DNA from: CAZMNY01 sp964567745
GTDB taxonomy: Bacteria > Planctomycetota > Planctomycetia > Pirellulales > Pirellulaceae
Assembly (NCBI GenBank): GCA_964567745.1
Contig: CAZMNY010000017.1
Coordinates: forward strand, 86,822-150,821
DNA length: 64,000 nucleotides
Reading direction: 5' to 3'
The notes below the pieces were generated by a model, which was not told the DNA's origin, ran no database searches, and saw only the letters and a program-made list of their open reading frames with translations. A program made the position numbers and the translations under genes. Position 1 is the first letter of the stretch. Each line of letters starts with the position of its first letter. Below, piece after piece: positions 36,760 to 45,269 of the stretch.

Positions 36760-36861
36760 CCGCACGCTCGCCGATCCCACTGACAATAGTTCCGCTGGAC
36801 GTTCTCGAGTCGGCACATCATACACTGTTTCCGATCAGCCTCAGAATTCCGCCGCAAGTTC

Positions 36862-36886
36862 GTTTAACCCGTTGCCGCACGCGAGG
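36862..36886. repeat. Intergenic repeat, copy 1 (GTTTAACCCG family)
   Basis: GTTTAACCCGTTGCCGCACG followed by CGAGG recurs with two changes at 59911-59935. Both copies lie in non-coding DNA beside gene starts or ends. I recall similar dispersed sequences from planctomycete genomes, but only two copies are visible here. Confidence 0.55.
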
Positions 36887-37065
36887 AGCGCGCCATTGAA
36901 GCGTGCATCAGCAGGCCGCAAATGCGACGGCGAACTTAGCATCGAATGATCGATTGAAAAACACGGTTATTTGCGCTCCGCGAACGACAGCGACGCATCG
37001 GGAACCACGGTGCAGCGTTGCCTGCGACGACGTGTTAAACGATTTCGCCTCTTCGCGCCTCAACA

Positions 37066-37413
37066 TCAACCGAAGACTTGCTCATACGTCTCTTGGTCGA
37101 AACCGACGACGAGCGTTTTTCCCTTTCGCAACGTGGGCGCTCGCAGATTGCCTGTCGGGCCGAGTAACAGCTTGGTGAGCGTCGCATTGTCCGGCTCGGC
37201 GGTTTTCATGTTCAGGTGAACCACCTTCTTGCCTCTGGCGGAGTAGATGTCGTTGACTTGCTTTGCCAATTCCAAGGCTTCTTTTTCTTTGAACGTCGTC
37301 TTCCTCGCGTTCACTTCCTGAGCCGCTGCGATGCCAGCTTCCGCAAGAAACTCTTGCGCTTTGCCACACGTCGTTCAGCCAGGGCGGTGATAACTCCAAT
37401 CGAGTTTGGCCAT
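37066..37413 (-). CDS. ArsC/glutaredoxin-like selenoprotein with in-frame UGA (UxxC motif)
   Basis: From ATG 37413, behind AAAGGAAG, the frame reads MAKLDWSYHRPG, a TGA at 37375-37377, then TTCGKAQEFLAEAGI and on without another stop to 37066. Read with Sec at the TGA, it makes a 115-residue thioredoxin-fold protein of the ArsC-like group. Sec13 and Cys16 form a UxxC redox motif at the exact place where relatives carry CxxC. The C-terminal half KLLLGPTGNLRAPTLRKGKT has the cis-proline region expected of ArsC-like folds. A 7-bp hairpin starts 16 bases after the UGA, as expected of a bacterial SECIS element. I recall a protein family named ArsC family (seleno)protein, which supports the reading. 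It is probably a cytoplasmic thiol/selenol oxidoreductase; its substrate is unknown. Confidence 0.85.
37342..37377 (-). promoter_or_regulatory. UGA codon and candidate bacterial SECIS hairpin
   Basis: On the minus strand the UGA (37377-37375) is followed after 16 bases by CGCAAGA-GTT-TCTTGCG, a perfect 7-bp stem (37358-37352 with 37348-37342); if the top A-U pair opens, the loop is AGUUU. A short stem with a G-U-containing loop about 20-25 bases downstream of UGA is the layout recognised by SelB in known bacterial SECIS elements. The binding itself cannot be shown from sequence. Confidence 0.7.
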
Positions 37414-37673
37414 CGAGGTCTTCCTTTCGCGAATTGTGGATGCTGAGTTGCTAGAGGTTAGCAATCGAACGGACTGCGGGACAAGCAGTGGCCTTCCGGG
37501 ACCGACACCGAGACTTGGTCCTGCCGCGCCGACCCTAGTTAATACACGGCCGCTTGCAATTGGCCTCGGCAAGTTGCCAGCGTCCGTCGCTCGTGAGACA
37601 ATCACGCCGCGCGATCGCTCGCGCGCCAGTTGCCGCCAGTGCGTAATTGCCGAGACGAATAGGAAACCTGAGT

Positions 37674-39173
37674 TTGACGAATTCCGGAGCAAACGCGGAG
37701 AAAAAGGGCGACGCGTCGCTGCTCCGCGCGCTCGGTCCCAACATGGCCATCGCGCTTGTTGTCGGCAATGTCATTGGTTCGGGCATATTCCTCAAGCCGG
37801 GCAACATCGCCGGCGCGACCGAAGATTTCGCGCTGATCATCAGCGTTTGGATTTTTGGCGGAGTGCTCTGCATCCTGGGCGCGCTCTGCTTTGCCGAACT
37901 CGCCACGATGTTGCCGGAAGCCGGAGGCCCGTATGTCTACCTGAGACAGGCCTATGGAAAACTCGTCGCCTTTCTCTACGGGTGGACCGAACTCTTGTTT
38001 GCCCGCCCCGCTTCGATCGGCGCCTTGGCTGTCGCGTTCGTCGGTTCGTTCACCCTGGCGTTGCAATGGAACGCATCGGCCTGGACCATCGTCGCGCTCG
38101 CCGCCGGACTGATTCTCGGCATGGCGTGGGTCAACGTGATGGGTGTTGTCTGGGGGGGCCGATTGCAATTGGCCACGACGGTCGTCAAGACAGGTTTCCT
38201 CCTGCTCGTCGCCCTATCCCCACTGCTGCTCGCACCGTTCGTCAGCACAACGATCGACCTCGAGAATTATCGATCTTCGCCGCTGCCCGAGCCCGTCCCC
38301 TTGGCGACTCAAATCGGAGCTGTATTGCTCGCCGTCATGTGGGCCTACGACGGTTGGCACGGCGTGACTCCGCTGGCCGAAGAAATCCAACACCCGCAAC
38401 GCAACATCCCCTTGGCCCTGTTCGGCGGGATCGGCCTCCTCATCGCACTCTATGTCGCCGCGAACATCGCCTACCACGGAGTGCTCAGCATTGACGAGAT
38501 GCGAGGAGCCGGCGATCACGCGGCGGAATTGATGATGTTCAAACTGGCTGGTCGCGCCGGCCAGAGCGCCATTGCGATCGTGATCATGTGCAGCACGTTC
38601 GGCGCGATCAATTCCAACATCTTGCTCGCGCCGAGAATCACGTTTGCCATGGGACGTGACGGCGTCTTCTTTCGCTCCTTGGGGCAAGTTCACGCAACCT
38701 ACCGAACTCCCGTGGTTGCGATCCTTGTTACCGCAGCGATGGCCGTCTCGCTTATCATTACGATCGCCGCAGGTAAATGGCTCGTCGCAGCAGCGCCGGG
38801 CGTCACTGAGATTCAAGCGACTGCGGACAAAGGGCTATTCGTTGCGTTCAAGGCGAGCCTGCGCGACGATTCGACGTTCGAGTTACTGACCAATCTGGTC
38901 GTGTTCGCCAACAGCGTTTTCTACATGCTCTCCGTTCTGGCGCTAATCGTTTTGCGTTTTCGCGAACCGGAACGAAACAGACCGTATCGAACTTGGGGAT
39001 ACCCGTTTGTGCCGATCGTGTTTCTCGTTGTCTATGCCTGGTTCCTCGCTCAGGTCTACACTAACACTCGGCTAGAATCTCGAGCAGGAATCGCAGCCAT
39101 CATGATCGGCATTCCCGTCTTCTTTGCCTACCAAGCCTTCACACGGACTGCGAAACAAACATCAGCAAAGTGA
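37674..39173 (+). CDS. APC-superfamily amino acid permease
   Basis: About 499 residues with some 12 hydrophobic helices, typical for the APC family of amino acid/polyamine transporters. The first helix has the signature IALVVGNVIGSGIFLKPG, whose GSGIF segment binds the substrate backbone. FAELATMLPEAGGPYVYLR is the conserved loop after helix 2-3, and WAYDGWHGVTPLAEEI matches the helix 6 region. It should take up amino acids across the inner membrane by proton or substrate exchange. I choose TTG 37674 because AGGAAA stands 8-12 bases upstream; TTG 37647 would add nine residues. It is 13 bp from the next gene, so the two may be co-transcribed, although a glycosyltransferase has no obvious link to the permease. 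Confidence 0.88.
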   Translation: MTNSGANAEKKGDASLLRALGPNMAIALVVGNVIGSGIFLKPGNIAGATEDFALIISVWIFGGVLCILGALCFAELATMLPEAGGPYVYLRQAYGKLVAFLYGWTELLFARPASIGALAVAFVGSFTLALQWNASAWTIVALAAGLILGMAWVNVMGVVWGGRLQLATTVVKTGFLLLVALSPLLLAPFVSTTIDLENYRSSPLPEPVPLATQIGAVLLAVMWAYDGWHGVTPLAEEIQHPQRNIPLALFGGIGLLIALYVAANIAYHGVLSIDEMRGAGDHAAELMMFKLAGRAGQSAIAIVIMCSTFGAINSNILLAPRITFAMGRDGVFFRSLGQVHATYRTPVVAILVTAAMAVSLIITIAAGKWLVAAAPGVTEIQATADKGLFVAFKASLRDDSTFELLTNLVVFANSVFYMLSVLALIVLRFREPERNRPYRTWGYPFVPIVFLVVYAWFLAQVYTNTRLESRAGIAAIMIGIPVFFAYQAFTRTAKQTSAK

Positions 39174-39186
39174 ACGGAGTCACTCG

Positions 39187-40941
39187 ATGCCGCGTCTCTT
39201 TCTACTTGACCATTCGCTGCAAAATGTAGGCGGTCATCATTTCGATTACGCGATGCAGTCTCTGCGCGCGGCTGACGCTGCAGGCTTTGAAATCGTCCTT
39301 GCCGCCCATCGCCGTTTCGACGAGTTGACTTCCGTCCCCAAACACTGGCAAGCCGTCGCGCCATTTCGACATACGACGTACGGCAAGCACACGATTCACG
39401 TTAGCAGCCGAAGCGGCCGCGGCGCTGCTCGCAAGAAACTGGCGGACCGCTTACTGTTTTGGCTCAACCCAGTTAAGTCGGCTTGGCACCGGGCCGACAG
39501 GAATCGCCGCATCCGACAGTTCGCCGCAGCATGCGAATCCGTATTCGCTCAGTTCCCCGCCGTCGACGGCGACATCGTTTTCGTTCCCACGCTTTCGGAA
39601 TTCGATTTACTCGGTCTCGTTTTATTCCTCCAATCGCATCCGCAAACCACCAAGGCCAGCTGGCACCTTCAGTTTCATTTCAATGTATTTGAAGGACGCG
39701 AACCCGATTACGCCGAGCAGACCGAGCGAGCCGATTTGGTCCGTCGTTTGATGAGCGAGCCGCTTTCGCAAATCCCAAATCACCAAGTGCATCTCTACGC
39801 GACATGCGATCCGCTTGCTCGACAATTCAATCTGCTCGACATGGGCGAGTTTCAGTCGCTCTCGTACCCTGTCGATCCGGCGATCACCGTCGATGAAGGC
39901 CGCCGAGGCGAGTGGCCTTTGCGACTGACTTGCGCGGGCGCCATTCGAGAAGAAAAGGGACAGCAGCAATTGAGTGATCTTGTCGCGGCGCTTGGCGACG
40001 ATTACTTCTTCGCCGGCAAGACCAAGCTGGTAGTGCAATCCAATAAATCTTGGTTTCGCCTTGAGGACGAAAATGGGGCAAACGACAACGTTACGAAGGC
40101 AGTTCAGCCGAGCGACATAATTGAGTACGTAGGGCATCCGTTGTCGCCGACCGAGTATGCCGCGTTCATCCGCCAAGCCGACGTCGGCCTGCTGTTGTAC
40201 GACAGTCGAAGGTACTACGCGCGGCGAGCGGGCGTGATGGGCGAATACCTGGCCGCCGGCACTCCAGTCGTCGTCCCCGCCGGATGCTGGCTTTCCGAGC
40301 AACTGGCGGAGGCCAACTTCCAATACTTGGACAAGGTCGTCGAATCCGGAAAAGTTCAGTCGCTATTCCCGAGTCCCGAGACGATTGAGGCCGGACCGCA
40401 TCTCGAGACAACCCATGCCGACGATCGAGTCGAACGGCCAGACACGCCGCAAGAGGTTTCCCACCAATGTGGCGAAGCAGACAACCTCGTCATCCGCTTC
40501 CGCTGGACAGGTGATTGCAAACCAGGCGAATACGTTCGGCTCAGATTGAACGAACGAGACGAAGCTGACAATCTGCTTCGAACGAGCGAGGCCATTTGCG
40601 GACAACGGGCCGAAAACCGACGCGTTTCCGTCCTGTTTCGAATGGACCGGCTCACCCGTTCAATCACGCTGAGCTGGAGTAACGCCTACCATCAAGAACC
40701 GCTGACGTTGACCGACGTTGAACTTTTCCAGCTGAGGTCGGGCAATGACAAGCCGCTGCCCCTCGGCGTTGTCGGCGTCGCCTTCGCGTCGGCGAAAGAG
40801 GTGCCAGCCGCCGTCAGTGAAGTCGTCGATCACTTTGACCACTATCGGCAGAGCGCGATCGAGTTCTCTGACTCCTGGGCTGAGCAGCACTCGCCCAGTC
40901 GCACCATCGCACAGTTGATGTCGAACGCGAAACGCGCCTAG
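39187..40941 (+). CDS. GT4-like glycosyltransferase with C-terminal extension
   Basis: A 584-residue protein from ATG 39187 (GGAG upstream). The N-terminal half starts PRLFLLDHSLQNVGGHHFDY, a GT-B-like first strand and glycine loop. The donor-binding half has RLTCAGAIREEKGQQQLSDL, then VEYVGHPLS-like IIEYVGHPLSPTEYAAFIRQ, ADVGLLLYD and GVMGEYLAAGTPVVVP, the usual pattern of family 4 enzymes in which a Glu or equivalent contacts the sugar nucleotide. After about residue 400 an extra domain of some 180 residues follows (VSHQCGEADNLVIRF, YVRLRLNERDEADN) that I cannot assign. It probably builds an envelope or exported glycan. The acceptor and linkage are unknown. It is convergent with a GT2 gene across a repeat cluster. 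Confidence 0.78.
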   Translation: MPRLFLLDHSLQNVGGHHFDYAMQSLRAADAAGFEIVLAAHRRFDELTSVPKHWQAVAPFRHTTYGKHTIHVSSRSGRGAARKKLADRLLFWLNPVKSAWHRADRNRRIRQFAAACESVFAQFPAVDGDIVFVPTLSEFDLLGLVLFLQSHPQTTKASWHLQFHFNVFEGREPDYAEQTERADLVRRLMSEPLSQIPNHQVHLYATCDPLARQFNLLDMGEFQSLSYPVDPAITVDEGRRGEWPLRLTCAGAIREEKGQQQLSDLVAALGDDYFFAGKTKLVVQSNKSWFRLEDENGANDNVTKAVQPSDIIEYVGHPLSPTEYAAFIRQADVGLLLYDSRRYYARRAGVMGEYLAAGTPVVVPAGCWLSEQLAEANFQYLDKVVESGKVQSLFPSPETIEAGPHLETTHADDRVERPDTPQEVSHQCGEADNLVIRFRWTGDCKPGEYVRLRLNERDEADNLLRTSEAICGQRAENRRVSVLFRMDRLTRSITLSWSNAYHQEPLTLTDVELFQLRSGNDKPLPLGVVGVAFASAKEVPAAVSEVVDHFDHYRQSAIEFSDSWAEQHSPSRTIAQLMSNAKRA

Positions 40942-41026
40942 GCCGAAGTTGTGTATGAGACGCCTTTGCTTGAGCGGACGGAAATCTGGCGCGTGTTATC
41001 GTTCTCGACGCGTTCGCCAAAGCCAT

Positions 41027-41082
41027 TAGCCATGAACCTGATTCACTGTATCGAGGCGATGAGATCGTTCAGCCTTTTGCAG
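41027..41082 (+). repeat. Direct repeat, left copy, flanking a palindromic repeat pair
   Basis: AGCCATGAACCTGATTCACT followed by CGAGGC and CTTTTGCAG-like ends recurs imperfectly at 41468-41517 in the same orientation. The two copies frame the inverted repeat pair at 41131-41373. Confidence 0.55.
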
Positions 41083-41130
41083 CCAGCGCTTTGCGCTCGT
41101 AAATCTTGACGGGCACCCGCGCGTTACCCC

Positions 41131-41215
41131 GAAGGGGCGCAACATAACAGTCCAGGCGAAGCCCCAGGCGCCGCCCTGGGTTCGTCGTTGCCATGATCGC
41201 AGTCCTGAAAGGGCG
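41131..41215 (+). repeat. REP-like inverted repeat, left arm
   Basis: Starts GAAGGGGCGCAACATAACAG and continues through CCAGG, GCCCTGGGTT and CCTGAAAGGGCG. All of these blocks recur in reverse complement, in the right order, in the right arm at 41269-41373. It lies between convergent genes. Confidence 0.75.
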
Positions 41216-41268
41216 AACGTGAATCGCGACGATCCTATAACGTCATTGCTGGCGACGGCGTCGGTGTT

Positions 41269-41373
41269 GCGCCCTTGCAGGGCTAGTGGTTACCCAACCA
41301 CCCAACCCAGGGCTGCGCACTACGGCTTCGCCGGTAGTCTGCTTCCCCTGGGCTGTTATGTTGCGCCCCTTCG
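41269..41373 (-). repeat. REP-like inverted repeat, right arm
   Basis: Reverse complement begins CGAAGGGGCGCAACATAACA and carries the same ordered blocks as the left arm (CCCAGG, GCCCTGGGTT, CCCTGCAAGGGCG), with an extra 20-30 bases containing CGGCGAAGCCGTAG. Together the arms could fold into a long hairpin around a 53-base spacer. Confidence 0.75.
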
Positions 41374-41467
41374 CAGCAACGATGGCGACCGATTCACCGA
41401 ACGCGCTCGAGAGCTGAACGGTCTCAGAGCCCACGGGGGGATGGTGATCGTTTCGTAGAACCTAGTA

Positions 41468-41517
41468 AGCCACGAACCTGATTCACCGAACGAGGCAAGC
41501 TCGTTGGCGTCTTGCAG
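41468..41517 (+). repeat. Direct repeat, right copy
   Basis: AGCCACGAACCTGATTCACC, then CGAGGC, TCGTT and CTTGCAG match the left copy at 41027-41082 with several differences. It ends 13 bp from the stop codon of the GT2 gene. Confidence 0.55.
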
Positions 41518-41530
41518 AAACTGCAAAATC

Positions 41531-42400
41531 CTAGGCTGACTTGGCGATCGGCTCGGCTGAGCTGTCGCCGGTTGGGGTCGTCAGTCGTTCGGCTGATGGT
41601 CGAGCGAACGGCAGAATCTGAGGTTCGAAGTCGACCTGCTCTTTGGCGTGATACAGCTCCCAGAGGCGAGCTTGCTTCATGAACGAATAGAACGCCGACA
41701 ACATGGAAATCTGCAAGCCGACTTTGCCGTCGAGAATTCCGTATTGAAGGAGATAGTCTCGCAGGAATCGCAACGGCGGACGCAATAGCATTCGCCGATA
41801 GCTTGGCTGCACACCTTCGTCGTACCAAATCTCCGCTTGCACCTTGGCGTAGCGGTCAAACTTGCTCAGCCACTTGTCGTACGACCAGTAGGTGTAATGA
41901 TCCATCTCCTGACGCAGCTTGCCAAGTCGGCTCGCGGGAATGTCGATGCGAGCGTGATCGGATTTGCCGGCGTAGCGAGCGAGATCGCGACGAAAAAGGC
42001 GGATCACGCCGTCGTTGTTCCAACCGCACGAGCGAACTCGGTGGCCCATGAAATGGTTGTTACGGTAGATCCAATAACCCTCGTACTTGGGCCCCGACTG
42101 CAGGACGGATTTTATCTCGTCGCGAAGTTTCGGCGTGACTCGTTCGTCGGCATCCATCAGCAATACCCACTCGTGGCTCGCTTGCGGGATCGCCCAATTC
42201 TTAAAATCGCCCGACGTACCGTATTCGCGCTCGATCACTCGGCAGCCGCCGATCTGCTCCACCACTTCCAATGTCCGGTCGGTGGATAGCGAGTCCGCGA
42301 TCAGCACCTCATCAGCAATCGGAAGGAAGCTTTCAATGCAGGCGCCAATGTTGTTTTCCTCGTTCCGACAGGGAATAAGGCATGTCAATTTGGGACTCAT
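41531..42400 (-). CDS. Family 2 glycosyltransferase (WaaE/KdtX-like)
   Basis: A 289-residue GT-A enzyme. It begins MSPKLTCLIPCRNEENNIGA, the nucleotide-binding first strand. ADEVLIADSLSTDRTLE and the metal-binding DxD-type motif WVLLMDADERVTPKL follow, then YRNNHFMGHRVRSCGW and the stretch ARIDIPASRLGKLRQEMDHY, which matches the WaaE/KdtX-like glucosyltransferases that decorate lipopolysaccharide core or related glycans. One or two amphipathic or hydrophobic segments near the C-terminus (PPLRFLRDYLLQYGI) suggest membrane association. ATG 42400 is preferred behind GCGGAA; the 42427 start adds nine residues. The specific sugar is unknown. No other cell-wall or LPS genes lie beside it apart from the convergent GT4-like gene. 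Confidence 0.88.
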   Translation of the reverse strand: MSPKLTCLIPCRNEENNIGACIESFLPIADEVLIADSLSTDRTLEVVEQIGGCRVIEREYGTSGDFKNWAIPQASHEWVLLMDADERVTPKLRDEIKSVLQSGPKYEGYWIYRNNHFMGHRVRSCGWNNDGVIRLFRRDLARYAGKSDHARIDIPASRLGKLRQEMDHYTYWSYDKWLSKFDRYAKVQAEIWYDEGVQPSYRRMLLRPPLRFLRDYLLQYGILDGKVGLQISMLSAFYSFMKQARLWELYHAKEQVDFEPQILPFARPSAERLTTPTGDSSAEPIAKSA

Positions 42401-42821
42401 GAGATTCCGCTCGGTGTGCAGCGTCAAGTCAGGGGGGAGACAGTACCGGATTTATCGGTTCTAACGCTACGTCGGTTTAGGCAATTTGGCCCGAGTTTTC
42501 GGTTTAACTTGTTTGGCAAGGGATCGGACCGGACGATGGCAATGCAGGCAAACTTGTGGGATCAAAACAACTTCCATCGAATTCACGGGTCCATTCGCGA
42601 AAACTGCAAGCAAGACAGCATTGCGGTTACAATGCCAACATCGTCGACAAGACCAACCACCAGGGTCGGTTCTCACGCTACGAAGCAGCGTTCGCTCGGC
42701 GACAATGACGCTTTAACCCTGAATACTCCAGCCGTCGAGCCGTCATCTTTTTGCTAGCCAACTGACATCCCGATCCATGCCCGTTAAGCACGGCATGCCC
42801 CATCACACCAAGGACAATTCC
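42401..42821. other. Divergent intergenic region
   Basis: These 421 bases lie between the leftward glycosyltransferase and the rightward DUF1080 gene and should hold both promoters. I see an AAGGACA ribosome site before 42822 but no convincing promoter pair, small gene or RNA structure. Confidence 0.35.
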
Positions 42822-44159
42822 ATGTGGCAAACGCGCACGCTTCGAACCGTTGCTTCGCTATCACTTTGCACCGCCGTCATATTGGCAGCGGCGCCTTCGC
42901 GAGCTAACGATGCTCCGCCGAAAGGTTTTGAGTACGTTTTCAATGGCAAAGACTTGGGCGGATGGCATGGCGACAATGTGCATCAGACGGCCAAGGCGAA
43001 GCCGGCTGATCGAGCGGCGGCGGTGGCAGGGCAACAAGAAGAATTCCAAAAGCACTGGCGAGTCGAGAGCGGCGAACTCGTGAACGACGGTCATGGCCCG
43101 TATGCGACCACAGACAAGGAGTACGGAGACATCGAGCTGCAATTGGAATACAAGACCGTCGCCAAGGCCGACAGCGGAATCTACGTTCGCGGCACGCCAC
43201 AAGTTCAAATCTGGGACACGACAAAAGAGGGTGGCAAATGGGGACGCAATGCGGACAAGGGTTCGGGCGGGTTGTTTAACAACAGCAAAGGCGCGGCCGG
43301 CCAGCTTCCACTGGTTCACGCCGACCGTGAATTCGGGAAGTGGAATCAATTTCGAATCCGACAAGTGGGAAGCCGCACGACGGTTCACTTAAATGACAAA
43401 CTGGTCGTCGACAATGCGATTATGGAGAACTACTGGGATAAGACTCGTAAGACGCCCTTGCCTGCTCGCGGCGCCATTCATCTTCAAACTCATGGCGGCG
43501 AAATCCGCTGGCGAAAAATCGCCGTACGACCTATCTCGGCCGACGAGGCCATCACCGTATTGCGCGGCGATGACAAAGCTGACGGCTTCACTCCGATCTT
43601 TAATGGCAAGGATCTCAGTGGGTGGACCGGTGCGGTAGGAGATTATGAGGTCCGCGAAAATTCGATCAGCTGCAAGCCGGGTAAAGGCGGCGTGCTGTTC
43701 ACGAAAGCCGAATACGATGACTTTGTCGTGCGGCTTGAGTTCAAGGTTCCGCCTGGAGGCAACAACGGCTTGGCCATTCGCTATCCCGGCACCGGCCGCG
43801 CTGCTTACTCCGGCATGACCGAGCTGCAAGTTCTCGATGACGACGCCGCCAAGTACTCGAAGCTCGATGCCCGCCAATATCATGGCTCGGTCTATGGCAT
43901 CGTGCCGTCTCACCGCGGCTATCTTCGCCCCGCGGGCGAGTGGAACTATCAAGAGGTGACGGTCAAGGGATCGACAGTTCGAGTGGAACTCAATGGAACC
44001 GTGATTCTCGACGCCGACATTTCGAAGGTGACCGAATACAAAGACAACTCGCCTCACCCCGGCAAAGATTTGAAGAGCGGCCATTTCGGTTTCGCCGGGC
44101 ACAATGACCCGGTGATGTTTCGAAACATCGCCATTAAGAAAATCGAGCCCAAGCCGTAA
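42822..44159 (+). CDS. Secreted tandem DUF1080 (3-keto-disaccharide hydrolase-like) protein
   Basis: A 445-residue protein with a signal peptide (residues 1-28, ending PSRAND) and two consecutive DUF1080 jelly-roll domains. The first starts at GFEYVFNGKDLGGWHGDN and the second at GFTPIFNGKDLSGW, near residue 250. Each has the LEFK/LEYK-type strand (IELQLEYKTVAKADSGIYVR, VRLEFKVPPGGNNGLAIR) and the closing HFGFAGHNDPVMFRNI. Some members cleave 3-keto-glycosides; others probably only bind sugars. It should work in the periplasm or outside the cell on glycans, in keeping with the sulfatase and esterase genes further right. The start is fixed by the signal peptide and AAGGACA upstream; an in-frame ATG at 42777 would place 15 hydrophilic residues before it. 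Confidence 0.9.
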   Translation: MWQTRTLRTVASLSLCTAVILAAAPSRANDAPPKGFEYVFNGKDLGGWHGDNVHQTAKAKPADRAAAVAGQQEEFQKHWRVESGELVNDGHGPYATTDKEYGDIELQLEYKTVAKADSGIYVRGTPQVQIWDTTKEGGKWGRNADKGSGGLFNNSKGAAGQLPLVHADREFGKWNQFRIRQVGSRTTVHLNDKLVVDNAIMENYWDKTRKTPLPARGAIHLQTHGGEIRWRKIAVRPISADEAITVLRGDDKADGFTPIFNGKDLSGWTGAVGDYEVRENSISCKPGKGGVLFTKAEYDDFVVRLEFKVPPGGNNGLAIRYPGTGRAAYSGMTELQVLDDDAAKYSKLDARQYHGSVYGIVPSHRGYLRPAGEWNYQEVTVKGSTVRVELNGTVILDADISKVTEYKDNSPHPGKDLKSGHFGFAGHNDPVMFRNIAIKKIEPKP

Positions 44160-44359
44160 CGTGCGGATTCGCCCAACGCCGCACAGCGATCGAGCCGGTT
44201 CTTGGTCGAGGCGTCGTTATACTGGCGAAGTATATCGTTTGGGAAGTCTACAAGGCGCGCGGCGACCGCGGCATGGGATGTGCATGTTATCGGTTTGAGA
44301 CAGTCGCCTTGAACCATTCGAGGCATGGAGGAAAGCTCCCTCAGCGAAGGATCGAAACG

Positions 44360-44958
44360 ATGTCGACAACGCTCTTGCGAAACGCCTTGCTGGTGACTTT
44401 GGGAATCTTGTTGGCGGCACCGCTGACGATGGTGATGGCCGAGACGCTTGGGAACGCCCGCGCCGAACCGCCAAAATCGACGGCGGGCAAGAAGAGCAAC
44501 GACAAGGATCAAGCGGTCAGCCGCCAGCGAAGTCGGATGATGACAGGAGGCCGACGGCTCCAGAGCCGAGCGTTTGGATGAAGCATAAGCTTCGCTACTC
44601 ACAAAATATCCTCGCGGGCATGACCCGCGGCGACTACAAGATGATCGCCAAGCAAGCGGCCGCGATGAAGTTCATGAACCGAATCGAAGGCGTTGTTCGG
44701 TGCCGCTCGACCGAGTATCGAAAGGAACTCGCCACCTTCTCGAAAGCTCTCGATCGCATCGAAAAGTCTGCAAGTCACGAAGACCTCGACGGCGTCACCC
44801 AAGGCTTCTTCAAGCTGACCGGTAGCTGCGTCCAGTGCCATCGCCAATTGCGCGAGTGGGACAACGATGCGTCGAGTGACAAGGCGAAGCCGGCCGCCAA
44901 AAAAGCTCCGGCCGAAGCCCCTGTTGCCAAGCAAACCGAGAACAAGTCGGCGAGGTAG
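44360..44958 (+). pseudogene. Exported c-type cytochrome-like protein, frameshifted after the leader
   Basis: The first frame begins at ATG 44360 with a clear signal peptide (STTLLRNALLVTLGILLAAP) and continues to KKSNDKDQ, after which it drifts and stops at 44581. The neighbouring frame supplies the logical continuation: a linker GQPPAKSDDRRPTAPEPS, then VWMKHKLRYSQNILAG, a four-helix-like body and the haem site SCVQCHRQLREW, ending at 44958. This body resembles the class II (cytochrome c'-like) proteins common in planctomycetes. One missing base near 44513, for example one A in GATCAAGC, joins the frames into about 199 residues. The downstream ATG 44578 alone would yield a leaderless protein that could not mature as a c-type cytochrome. 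Sequencing error or true pseudogene remain open. Confidence 0.72.
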
Positions 44959-45030
44959 GTCAACACTCAGCGCAATCAGGTTAGCGGACCTTCGACTCGG
45001 CACGCTAGCGCTGTTGACTCTCGAACTCCG

Positions 45031-45180
45031 CCTCCTCGCCTTCGTCCTGTACATCACAGCAATCCTGTCTGATACGACAGTAATCGGACAGGATTGACAG
45101 GATAAGAGAAGACGGAACACTACCGACTCAATTCGTCGTCGGTCATCCTGTAGATCCTGTCAATACTGTCCAAACGACAG
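45031..45180 (+). repeat. ATCCTGT-rich intergenic repeat, left copy
   Basis: Contains several ATCCTGT/ACAGGAT units, including the perfect inverted pair AATCCTGTC (45061-45069) and GACAGGATT (45087-45095), then GATAAGAGAAGACGG, and TCATCCTGTAGATCCTGTC further on. A related block lies at 46181-46270, on the far side of the next gene. Confidence 0.65.
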
Positions 45181-45269
45181 TATGACGACATGAAGTTGCT
45201 TTCATATCGCCTCGCTTTGACTTGTGCTGGAGCATTCTTGAATCAACGCCTGCTAGAAAGAGCCACTGG

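Noticed and set aside
41027..41517. CRISPR-like array in the repeat cluster
   Set aside because: Repeats are inverted, unequal and only paired; there are no regularly spaced identical units and no cas genes.
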